NCBI RefSeq assembly: GCF_003019815.1
Contig: NZ_CP027774.1
Span: forward strand, 496,001-560,000
Source: Variovorax sp. PMC12
GTDB taxonomy: Bacteria; Pseudomonadota; Gammaproteobacteria; Burkholderiales; Burkholderiaceae_C
Direction of reading: 5' to 3'
DNA: 64,000 nucleotides
Each line of letters starts with the position of its first letter. Within the stretch, counting starts at the first letter, position 1. Below, one piece after another: positions 25,217 through 32,735 of the stretch. Position numbers and translations under genes: made by a program. The notes beneath the pieces were generated by a model. The model had not been told where the DNA came from and searched no databases. It saw only the letters and a program-made list of their open reading frames with translations.

Positions 25217-25286
25217 CGGGTTTCAACGGAGGCCGGTGGCGCAAGGGCGGTGAGAGCATGGCGCGACAACACAGGAGCCCAAACCG

Positions 25287-26384
25287 ATGAACGTCGCCAT
25301 TCCACGTGTCGCAGCGCTGCTCGCGGCCCTCGTGCTCGCCGCGTGCGCGCAAACCCCGCAGACCTATGCCGACAAGGCCACCGCGCAGGCCGCCGCCAAC
25401 GCGCAGCCCGGTGCGCGGCGCTCGCCGGCGCAGGTCAGCCCGGTGCCGGTCAACGAGGTCAGCCCGCAGATGCAGGCGCTGATCGCGGGTCCGTATCCGT
25501 CGCACTTCAATGCGGCGCCGCGCAACGCGGCCGAGTGGAAGGAGCTGGTCAACCGCCGTGCCGCGCCGGTGATCGCCGCGATTCCGGCTTTGAAGGAAAG
25601 GCTCGGCGTGTCCGTGCAGTCCGTGAAGATCGCGGGCGTGAACGCCTTCGTCGTCACGCCCAACAGGATCGCGCCGGGCAACGAGAAGCGGCTGCTGATG
25701 CATGTGCATGGCGGCGGCTATGTGTTCGGCCCCGGCGAATCCGCGCTGCCCGAGGCGATGCTGCTGGCCGGCTTCGGCGGCTACAAGGTGGTCTCGGTCG
25801 ATTACCGCATGCCGCCGGACTATCCCTACCCCGCGGCCATGGACGACGCCATGGCCGTCTGGAAGGAACTGCTCAAGACCAACAAGCCGCAGAACATGGC
25901 GGTGTTCGGCACGTCGACCGGCGGCGCGATGACGCTCGCGCTGGTGCTGCGCGCCAAGGCCGAGCGCGTGCCGCTGCCCGGCGCCATCGCGCCGGGCACG
26001 CCCTGGTCCGACATCGCGAAGATCGGCGACACCTACCAGACCAACGAATGGATCGACAACATCCTCGTCACCTGGGACGGATGGCTCGGCCGTGCCGCGC
26101 TGCTCTACGCCAACGGCCGCGACCTGAAAGACCCGCAGCTTTCGCCCATCTACGGTGACTTCAAGGGCTTTCCGCCGGCGATCCTGACCACCGGCACGCG
26201 CGACCTGTTCCTGTCGAACACCGTGCGCACGCACCGCAAGCTGCGGCGCGCCGGTGTCGAGGCCGAGCTCAACGTGTACGAAGGGCAGTCGCACGCGCAA
26301 TACGGCATCGATGCGAACGCGCCGGAAACGCGCGAGGCGTTCGGCGACATCGCACGCTTCTTCGACAGGCACCTGGGGCGCTAA
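25287..26384 (+). CDS. Alpha/beta hydrolase lipoprotein of the HSL (HGGG) esterase family
   Basis: A 365-residue hydrolase with a lipoprotein signal (lipobox LAAC at about residues 17-20), so it is probably anchored to the outer or inner membrane. The oxyanion motif is HVHGGGYVFGPGE, the nucleophile Ser is in FGTSTGGAMTL (GxSxG variant), the Asp in GTRDLFLSN and the His in EGQSHAQYG. HSL-type enzymes hydrolyse short acyl esters. The N-terminal 70 residues are an Ala/Gln-rich linker. It has its own 99-bp upstream region, with the palindrome at 25199-25216. Confidence 0.88.
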   Translation: MNVAIPRVAALLAALVLAACAQTPQTYADKATAQAAANAQPGARRSPAQVSPVPVNEVSPQMQALIAGPYPSHFNAAPRNAAEWKELVNRRAAPVIAAIPALKERLGVSVQSVKIAGVNAFVVTPNRIAPGNEKRLLMHVHGGGYVFGPGESALPEAMLLAGFGGYKVVSVDYRMPPDYPYPAAMDDAMAVWKELLKTNKPQNMAVFGTSTGGAMTLALVLRAKAERVPLPGAIAPGTPWSDIAKIGDTYQTNEWIDNILVTWDGWLGRAALLYANGRDLKDPQLSPIYGDFKGFPPAILTTGTRDLFLSNTVRTHRKLRRAGVEAELNVYEGQSHAQYGIDANAPETREAFGDIARFFDRHLGR

Positions 26385-26473
26385 GTAGGCAGGTCAGGCA
26401 AGGCGCCGTCCGACGCGAGATGCCCCACGGGGCCGGTACGCTTCGCGCTCCGATTTCCCCCTGTGGAGGCACG

Positions 26474-27058
26474 ATGAAGCGATCCCTGCGAACTTTCCTG
26501 GCCAGCCCGCCGGTTCTCATTGCCGCGGGCGCGGCGGTGGCCTTGCTCATTGCGGGCTGCGCGGTCTCGCCGCCCACGATCCCGCCGGTCAAGCAGGTCG
26601 ACCTGCAGCGCTTCATGGGCGACTGGTACGTGATCGGCAACATCCCGACGCGGCCGGAGCGCAATGCCTTCAACGCGGTGGAGTCGTACACGCTGCAGCC
26701 GGACGGGCGCATCGACACGCGTTTTCGCTACCGCGAAGGCGCGTTCGACGGCCCGCTGAAGACGATGAACCCGGTCGGCAGCGTGGTGCCGGGCACCGGC
26801 AATGCGGTGTGGGGCATGCAGTTCATCTGGCCGGTGAAGGCCGAGTACGTGATCGTCGATGTCGACAGGGACTACCAGCTCACGATCATCGGCAGGAGCG
26901 ATCGCGACTACGCCTGGATCATGGCGCGCACGCCGACCATTCCCGAGCCGGTGTACGAGGCGGCGGTCTCGCGGCTGAAGACGCTGGGCTATTCGACGGA
27001 CAACCTGCGCCGGGTGCCGCAGCGCTGGCCCGAAGACGCCGCGGCGGCTGCAAAGTAG
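26474..27058 (+). CDS. Outer-membrane lipoprotein, bacterial lipocalin (Blc family)
   Basis: A 194-residue lipocalin lipoprotein with lipobox LIAGC after one hydrophobic segment. Lipocalin signature 1 is FMGDWYVIGNIP (GxW), and the late structurally conserved region includes AEYVIVDVDRDYQLTIIGRS and YAWIMARTP. Blc-type proteins bind fatty acids or lysophospholipids at the outer membrane and serve in envelope repair. The start ATG has GGAGG 7 bases upstream. It ends 15 bp before the stop of the convergent cystathionine beta-lyase gene. Confidence 0.9.
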   Translation: MKRSLRTFLASPPVLIAAGAAVALLIAGCAVSPPTIPPVKQVDLQRFMGDWYVIGNIPTRPERNAFNAVESYTLQPDGRIDTRFRYREGAFDGPLKTMNPVGSVVPGTGNAVWGMQFIWPVKAEYVIVDVDRDYQLTIIGRSDRDYAWIMARTPTIPEPVYEAAVSRLKTLGYSTDNLRRVPQRWPEDAAAAAK

Positions 27059-27073
27059 CCGCGCAACGGGCGT

Positions 27074-28288
27074 TCAGCCGGGGGCTTGCGCGTTCAGCGC
27101 CGCGAAGCCGCGCGCCAGGTCGGCCGTGAGGTCGGCCGGCGACTCCAGCCCGATGTGCAGCCGCACGACCGCGCCGCGCCCGCTCCAGTCGGTCACGCTG
27201 CGTGCCGCCCGCATGTTGGTCCAGGCCACGAGGCTCTCGTAGCCGCCCCATGAAGAGCCGCGCCCGAAGAGCGTGAGCGCGTCGACGAAGCGCTCGACCG
27301 CCGCGTTGCCGATGCCCGGCTGCAGTTCGATCGACAGCAGCCCGTTGGTGCCCTTGCAGTCGCGCTTCCAGAGGTGGTGCCCCGGGTGCTGCGGCAGCGC
27401 GGGGCAGAACACCGTCGCCACCTCGGGCCTGGCCTCGAGCCAGTGCGCCACGTCGAGCGCATGGCGCTCGTGCACCTGCAGCCGCGCCGACAGGGTGCGC
27501 ATGCCGCGCAGCACCAGCCAGGCGTCGTCGGGGCTCACGGTCATGCCGAAGGCGTCGCAGCGCTCATTGAGCGGGCGCCATGCGGCCTCGGTGGTCGCGA
27601 CCGTGCCCATCATCACGTCGGAGTGGCCGCCGAGGTACTTGGTCGCGGCCATCGTCGAGATGTCCGCGCCCAGCGCGAGCGGGCGGTACTGCAGGCCCGA
27701 CCCCCAGGTGTTGTCCGCCGCCAGCAGCGCGCCGCGCGCATGGGCCAGCGCCGCGAGCCGGGGCAGGTCGCACATCTCGTAGACCAGCGAGCCGGGGCAT
27801 TCGGCGTACACCAGCCGGGTATCGGCTTCGAACAGTTCCTCGATGCCGCTGCCGTCCGCCGCGAAGAAGCTGCTGCGGATGCCGTAGGGCGCGAGGAACG
27901 AAGTCACGAGGTTGCGCGTGGGTTCGTACACGCTGTCCGACATGAGCACGTGGTCGCCCGGCTTCAGGTATGACAGCAGCACCATGCCGATGGCGGCGAG
28001 GCCCGTGGGAAAGAGCCGCGTGCGGTAGGCGCCTTCGAGTTCGCTCACCGCGTCTTCGAGCGCGAAGGTGGTGGGGGTGCCGCGCGCGCCGTAGCTGAAG
28101 ACGCGTTCCTCGTCGCGCCGCGCGCGGGCGTCGCGCATCGCGCCCACGCTGTCGAACAGCACGGTGCTGGCGCGCACCAGCGGCGTGTTGACGGGGGCGC
28201 CGCCGGCATACGAAGGCGTCTTGCCGGTGCGCGTGAGCCGGGTGTCGAGGGACTGGCCGGCGGGGTCGTCGTGGTGCGAAGCGGACAT
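27074..28288 (-). CDS. Cystathionine beta-lyase / Cys-Met metabolism PLP enzyme
   Basis: A 404-residue PLP enzyme of the trans-sulfuration family, closest in layout to MetC. Landmarks are FSYGARGTPTTFALEDAVSE, TRLFPTGLAAIGM, the Asp region LLAADNTWGSGLQYRPL and the PLP lysine in MAATKYLGGHSDVMMG. Such enzymes cleave C-S bonds of cystathionine or related S-conjugates, releasing a thiol, pyruvate and ammonia. ATG 28288 is used; a TTG at 28336 would add 16 residues and overlap the previous gene. It is the last gene of a minus-strand run with a thiol dioxygenase, a rhodanese and a Bug receptor. Confidence 0.9.
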   Translation of the reverse strand: MSASHHDDPAGQSLDTRLTRTGKTPSYAGGAPVNTPLVRASTVLFDSVGAMRDARARRDEERVFSYGARGTPTTFALEDAVSELEGAYRTRLFPTGLAAIGMVLLSYLKPGDHVLMSDSVYEPTRNLVTSFLAPYGIRSSFFAADGSGIEELFEADTRLVYAECPGSLVYEMCDLPRLAALAHARGALLAADNTWGSGLQYRPLALGADISTMAATKYLGGHSDVMMGTVATTEAAWRPLNERCDAFGMTVSPDDAWLVLRGMRTLSARLQVHERHALDVAHWLEARPEVATVFCPALPQHPGHHLWKRDCKGTNGLLSIELQPGIGNAAVERFVDALTLFGRGSSWGGYESLVAWTNMRAARSVTDWSGRGAVVRLHIGLESPADLTADLARGFAALNAQAPG

Positions 28289-28332
28289 GGTTCGATGAAG
28301 GGCGAAAGTGGGCGGCAGGCCGCTATGTTGCG

Positions 28333-29358
28333 TCAATCCGCCTTGGCACCGGAAAGCTTGACGATGCGCGACCAGCGTTCGATGTCCTGGCGCAGCTGCG
28401 CCGCGAAGGCTTCGGGCGTGCTGGCCACCACCTCGCTGCCGCCGTCGGTGACGAGCTTGGCCACTTCGGGCAGGTGCAGGGTGCGCACGATGGCTTCGTT
28501 CAGGTAGGCCACGCGTTCGGGCGGTGTGCCGGCCGGGGCGAAGAAGCCGTACCAGTCCTCGAAGCGCGCGCCGGCGTAGCCCAGTTCTTCCAGCGTCGGC
28601 GCCTTGGCGAACACGCCGATGCGGCGCGGGCTGGTGACGGCCAGCACGCGCAGCTTGCCGTTCTGCACCATCCCCGCCACCGACGAGGTGGAGGTGACCA
28701 GGATGTCGACCTGTCCGCCGAGCAGGTCGGTCAGGGCCGGGCCGGCGCCCTTGTAGGGCACGTGGGTCATGGCGATGCCGTTGTCCTTCGACAGCACCAC
28801 GCCGACGAGGTGCGACAGGGTGCCGTTGCCGGGCGTGGCGTAGGTCACCTTGCCGGGGCTGGCCTTGGCCTTGGCGGCGAGGTCTGCAAAGCTCTTGAGC
28901 GGCGAGTTGGCGTCCACCACGAGCGCGAGCGGCGCGGCGTTGATCTGCGTGATCGGGATGAAGTTCTTGACCGGGTCGAAGCCGGGCGATGCGTAGAGCG
29001 AGGGGTTCACCGCCATGATCGACACCTGCGAGGTGAGCACGGTGTAGCCGTCGGGCCTGGCCTCGGCGACGGCCTTGGCGCCGATGTTGCCGCCCGCGCC
29101 GCCGCGGTTGTCGACCACCGCGGCCTGGCCCATGACTTCCGGCAGGCGCGTGGTCACCAGGCGCGCCGTCGCGTCGTTGCCGCCGCCGGGCGGGAAGGGC
29201 GACACGAAGCGGATCGTCTGCGACGGAAATCCGTTGCGCGGCGCCAGCGTTTCGGCTGCGGCGGCAGCGGGCTGCAGGGCGGATGCCGCGAGCCAGGCGG
29301 CAAGCGCCGTGACACCGGCGAGACGGACAAGATGCGGGATGCGGCTGGCGAACGACAT
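28333..29358 (-). CDS. Bug-family (TctC-like) tripartite tricarboxylate receptor
   Basis: A 341-residue periplasmic binding protein with a long signal peptide ending AAAAAE. Family segments are QTIRFVSPFPPGGGNDATAR, AAVVDNRGGAGGNIGAKAVA, RPDGYTV, MTHVPYKGAGPAL and FFAPAGTPPERV. The start ATG has AGGAG 7 bases upstream. No TctAB genes are adjacent. Its place between rhodanese and cystathionine beta-lyase genes suggests it captures a sulfur-containing carboxylic acid such as a thioether or mercapto acid; that ligand is inferred from context only. Confidence 0.92.
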   Translation of the reverse strand: MSFASRIPHLVRLAGVTALAAWLAASALQPAAAAAETLAPRNGFPSQTIRFVSPFPPGGGNDATARLVTTRLPEVMGQAAVVDNRGGAGGNIGAKAVAEARPDGYTVLTSQVSIMAVNPSLYASPGFDPVKNFIPITQINAAPLALVVDANSPLKSFADLAAKAKASPGKVTYATPGNGTLSHLVGVVLSKDNGIAMTHVPYKGAGPALTDLLGGQVDILVTSTSSVAGMVQNGKLRVLAVTSPRRIGVFAKAPTLEELGYAGARFEDWYGFFAPAGTPPERVAYLNEAIVRTLHLPEVAKLVTDGGSEVVASTPEAFAAQLRQDIERWSRIVKLSGAKAD

Positions 29359-29422
29359 GACAGGACTCCTGGAATAGGAACGGACAAGGACGAACAGAAA
29401 GGGCGGCGGGGAAAGGCGGGCG

Positions 29423-31012
29423 TCAGCCCTGGGCGTGCGGCGCGGCGGCGGGTGGCAGCCGGAAGGCGGCGCGCTCCTGCGCATCGAGCTGCGCGACGAG
29501 GCCGGTCTCCCATGCGAGGTAGCGGCGCGCGGCTTCCTTGTTGCCGTCGTGGCGGTCGTGCACGAAGAACAGGTAGTCGATGCAGTCCGCGTCGGCGGGC
29601 AGCGCGGGCGTGGCCTCGACCGGCAGGCCGGCGGCGCGCCATGCGGCCATCCCGCCTGCGAGCAGCAGCGGCGCGGGAGCGCGGCCCGCGAGTTCGGATG
29701 CGGCGGCCCAGGCCGCGAGCGATGCGTCGTCGGCCACCAGCACGAGCTGGCGCGGCTCGTGCTGGAGGTCGCGGGCCAGGCGCGGGCGGATCGACCAGCG
29801 CGCCTGCGGGATGTGGCCGGCGCGAAACTGCATGCTGCCGCGCAGGTCGACCAGCGCGACGTCGTCTTGCTCGAGCCGCGCGGCGAGCGTCCGCGCGTCG
29901 ATGGCGGCCAGCACAGGCGCGGCCGGCGCGTCGGCGGGTGCCAGCGACAGTCCGCTTGCCAGCCCGCCTTCGAGCACGCTCGCGTCATGCCCCATCTGGC
30001 GCAGCCAGCTCGCGACGGTCGGCGCGCGCACGCCGTCGTCGTCGAACAGCACGAGGCGCGCGTTGCGCACGCCGAAATACTGGTCGCCGGCCTGCATCAG
30101 CTGGCCGCCGGGCGTGTGCTGCGCGCCGGGCAGGCTGCCGGCCGCGAATTCCTCGGGCGTGCGCACGTCGCACAGGAACAGGCTGCGCTGCGCATCGCCG
30201 GCCCACTCGCGCACGGTCTGCGCATTCACGGTGGGCACGCCGAAGCGGGCGGCCAGCGCCTGGGCCGCGGGGCGCAGGTCGGTGTTGCCGCTGTCGTCGG
30301 CATAGCGGCGCGTGCCGCCGTGCTCCAGCACATGGTCGCCGAGGTACCAGCCCTGCGTGCCGTTCTCCAGCGCGTAGACCGGGTTCGGCAGGCCCAGGTT
30401 GATGAGCGTCTGCGCGCCGATGATGCTGCGGGTGCGGCCCGCGCAGTTGATGACGATGGGCGTGGTGGTGTCGGGCACCAGCTGGCGCACGCGATAGGCC
30501 AGCTCGCCGTTGGGGCAGCAGGTGGCGCCGGGGATGTTCATCTTGTGGAACTCGCTGACGGGGCGGCCGTCGAGCACCACCACCTTGTCCTTGCGCGCCA
30601 GCATCTCGGCGAGCTGGCCGGCGCTGACGCGCGGCGTGTGATAGGCCTCCTCGGCCAGTTCGCCGAAGGTCTTGGAGGGCAGGTTGACGCCCGCGAAGAG
30701 CACATGGCCCGCGGCCTTCCAGGCACGGGCGCCACCCTGCAGCACATGCACGGCGCCGTAGCCGAGCGCGGCCAGTCGCGCGGCGGCGCGCTCGGCCACG
30801 TCGGTGTCGCCTTCGTCGTAGACCACCACGCGGACGCCGCGGCGCGGCACCAGGCGCGGCGCGTCGAGTTCCAGCCGGCTGAAGGGCAGGGGAATGCCGT
30901 AGAACAGGTGCGCCTCGCCGTACTGGCCGTGCTCGCGCACGTCGAGCAGCGCGATCTCGCGGCCGTCGTGCAGCCAGGTCTTGAGGGTCTTCGGGTCGAT
31001 GAAGGAGGTCAT
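29423..31012 (-). CDS. Four-domain rhodanese (sulfurtransferase) with one catalytic cysteine
   Basis: A 529-residue protein built from four rhodanese-like domains (about 1-110, 130-240, 270-370, 385-480). Only domain 2 has an active-site Cys, Cys190 in INCAGRTRS. The matching loops read VYDEGDTD in domain 1, LFDDDGVRA in domain 3 and VADDASLA in domain 4, so those are inactive scaffolds. The last 45 residues form a helical tail (HDRHDGNKEAARRYLAWE). Rhodaneses carry sulfane sulfur as a persulfide. It is cytoplasmic and starts at ATG 31012. It lies between the thiol dioxygenase and Bug genes. Confidence 0.9.
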   Translation of the reverse strand: MTSFIDPKTLKTWLHDGREIALLDVREHGQYGEAHLFYGIPLPFSRLELDAPRLVPRRGVRVVVYDEGDTDVAERAAARLAALGYGAVHVLQGGARAWKAAGHVLFAGVNLPSKTFGELAEEAYHTPRVSAGQLAEMLARKDKVVVLDGRPVSEFHKMNIPGATCCPNGELAYRVRQLVPDTTTPIVINCAGRTRSIIGAQTLINLGLPNPVYALENGTQGWYLGDHVLEHGGTRRYADDSGNTDLRPAAQALAARFGVPTVNAQTVREWAGDAQRSLFLCDVRTPEEFAAGSLPGAQHTPGGQLMQAGDQYFGVRNARLVLFDDDGVRAPTVASWLRQMGHDASVLEGGLASGLSLAPADAPAAPVLAAIDARTLAARLEQDDVALVDLRGSMQFRAGHIPQARWSIRPRLARDLQHEPRQLVLVADDASLAAWAAASELAGRAPAPLLLAGGMAAWRAAGLPVEATPALPADADCIDYLFFVHDRHDGNKEAARRYLAWETGLVAQLDAQERAAFRLPPAAAPHAQG

Positions 31013-31098
31013 GGGGGCAAGTCGTTGGGACGAACGAGGTCCTGCGAGGCCGCTGTGCGCGGCCCGCATGAAGAAAAAAGAAGGTTGGAGGGGGCGCC

Positions 31099-31689
31099 TC
31101 AGCGGCGCGTCTGCACGCCGATGCCCATGGTCTGGTACGTGCCCGCCGCCAGGTCGTAGGCGGTGCGGCTGTTCAGCGTTTCCAGTGCGCGGCCGTACAT
31201 GTGCAGGTGGCGGATCACCTGCTCGCCCTGGATCTCCACCGAATGGATGTCCTCGGGCATCAGCGCGATGCCCCGGCCCGGCGCGACCACCACGAGCGCG
31301 GTTTCCTCGAGCTTGCCCACGCCGGGCACGCTGCCGTCGTCGGTGCGCGCGTACACGCGGTTGTGCTCGGTGCCTTCCACGGCCGCGATGCAGGCCCAGG
31401 TCGTGTGGTTGTGCGGCACGATCTTCTTGCCCGGGCGCATGACGTTCAGGTAGAGCGCATAGCTATGGTCCGGGTCTTCGGCAATGAGGTAGCGCGCCTG
31501 GTGCTCGCCGGCCTCGGGCGCCGGAAAGTCGGCGGCGCCCCAGTACTCGGTATGCGCGGCCAGGTCCTGCAGGGAGGCGAGCACCGTGTCGAGCGTTTCC
31601 CGGGTCGCTTCAGCGCCGCCAATGGCTTTCTTCATGGTGGCGATGGACGCGGCGACGGCCTGCTTGCGTTGCTCGGACGGGGTGCTCAT
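31099..31689 (-). CDS. Cysteine dioxygenase-like thiol dioxygenase (cupin)
   Basis: A 196-residue cupin of the bacterial cysteine/3-mercaptopropionate dioxygenase type. The three-His iron site is His93 and His95 (VPHNHTTWACIAAVEG) and His149 (MPEDIHSVE); the late HLHMYGR at 161-167 provides the conserved His and Tyr. Such enzymes use Fe(II) and O2 to turn a thiol into a sulfinate. It is the first gene of the minus-strand sulfur operon and is divergent from a LysR gene 106 bp away. Whether the substrate is cysteine, 3-mercaptopropionate or another thiol cannot be told. Confidence 0.87.
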   Translation of the reverse strand: MSTPSEQRKQAVAASIATMKKAIGGAEATRETLDTVLASLQDLAAHTEYWGAADFPAPEAGEHQARYLIAEDPDHSYALYLNVMRPGKKIVPHNHTTWACIAAVEGTEHNRVYARTDDGSVPGVGKLEETALVVVAPGRGIALMPEDIHSVEIQGEQVIRHLHMYGRALETLNSRTAYDLAAGTYQTMGIGVQTRR

Positions 31690-31795
31690 TCGGTTTCTCC
31701 AGTGGGGTTGCCTGTTTGGTGTGCATTCACTGTAGTGACGGCGGCGTGACGCAACAATCCAGGCGGCGCAAGAAACACATTAATAAAATTGATGC
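31690..31795. promoter_or_regulatory. Divergent promoter region between thiol dioxygenase operon and LysR gene
   Basis: A 106-bp region that is AT-rich at its right end. ATTAAT-AAA-ATTGAT (31778-31792) is an imperfect inverted repeat just before the LysR start, a plausible LysR auto-regulatory box. Closer to the dioxygenase gene, CACTGTAGTG forms a second short inverted repeat. Sites are inferred from symmetry only. Confidence 0.4.
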
Positions 31796-32689
31796 ATGCC
31801 CACGCTTGACCTTGAACTCCTGCGCTCCTTCGCCGCCGTGGTCAGCCACCACAGCTTCGCGGCGGCGGCCGTCCACCTGGAGCGCACGCAGTCGGCCGTG
31901 ACGCAGCAGATGCAGCGGCTGGAAGAGCAGATCGGCCATCCGCTGTTCGTGAAGCAGGGGCGCCAGAAGCGGCTGACGGGGCACGGCGAGCGGCTGCTCA
32001 CCTACGCGCACCACATGCTGGCGCTGAACGACGAAGCGCTGCGCAGCCTGCGCCAGGGCCAGCTGGAAGGCAACCTGCGCATCGGCGCGCCGCACGACGT
32101 GGCCGAGACCATGCTGCCGCTGCTGCTGACCGAGGTGGCGCGCACCTCGCCGCTGCTGCAGCTGGACATCCACATCGGCCGCAGCCCCTACCTGATGACC
32201 TCGCTCAAGAGCGGCGAGGTCGACATGATCATCTCCAACCGCGCGGACGAGCAGTCGCAGTTCGAAGGCGTGGTGCTGCGCAACTCGCCCACCGTGTGGC
32301 TGTGCGCCGCGAGCTACGTGCACGACCCGGCGAAGCCGGTGCCGCTCATCATGGCCGACGGACCCAGCATCTTCCGGCGCATCGGCCACGAGGCGCTCGA
32401 CGCGGCGGGCGTGGCCTGGACGCCGCGCTACACCTCGTCGAGCCTGATCGGCATCAAGGCCGCGCTGCGCGCGGGGCTGGGGGTGACGGCACGCGGCGTG
32501 GAGCAGCTCGACGCGGGCCTGCGCGTGCTGGGCGCGGGCGACGGCATGCCGCGCCTGCCCGACCTGGCCTACCACCTCTACGTGCGCAGCCACGTGGTGA
32601 ACCCGGTCACGCGGCAGGTGTTCGAGACGCTGAAGAAACACCTGCGGCTGCCGCCCGCCGACGAATCCAGCAAGGGTTTCGCCGCGTAA
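31796..32689 (+). CDS. LysR-family transcriptional regulator of the sulfur cluster
   Basis: A 297-residue LysR protein. The N-terminal HTH is at 1-60 (LRSFAAVVSHHSFAAAAVHL, QSAVTQQMQRLEEQIG), and the periplasmic-binding-like effector domain runs from about residue 90. Divergent orientation to the thiol dioxygenase / rhodanese / Bug / cystathionine beta-lyase run makes it their likely activator. The start ATG lies 4 bp after the ATTGAT half of an inverted repeat, so self-repression is plausible. It precedes the TonB receptor gene by 46 bp on the same strand. Confidence 0.9.
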   Translation: MPTLDLELLRSFAAVVSHHSFAAAAVHLERTQSAVTQQMQRLEEQIGHPLFVKQGRQKRLTGHGERLLTYAHHMLALNDEALRSLRQGQLEGNLRIGAPHDVAETMLPLLLTEVARTSPLLQLDIHIGRSPYLMTSLKSGEVDMIISNRADEQSQFEGVVLRNSPTVWLCAASYVHDPAKPVPLIMADGPSIFRRIGHEALDAAGVAWTPRYTSSSLIGIKAALRAGLGVTARGVEQLDAGLRVLGAGDGMPRLPDLAYHLYVRSHVVNPVTRQVFETLKKHLRLPPADESSKGFAA

Positions 32690-32735
32690 CCGATGTGCTT
32701 GCGTGCAACAACATCGGTCGGAGACAAGGGCATTC

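Noticed and set aside
28288..28336. TTG start at 28336 for the cystathionine beta-lyase gene
   Set aside because: It would add 16 residues without family similarity and overlap the Bug gene stop; ATG 28288 fits the family length.
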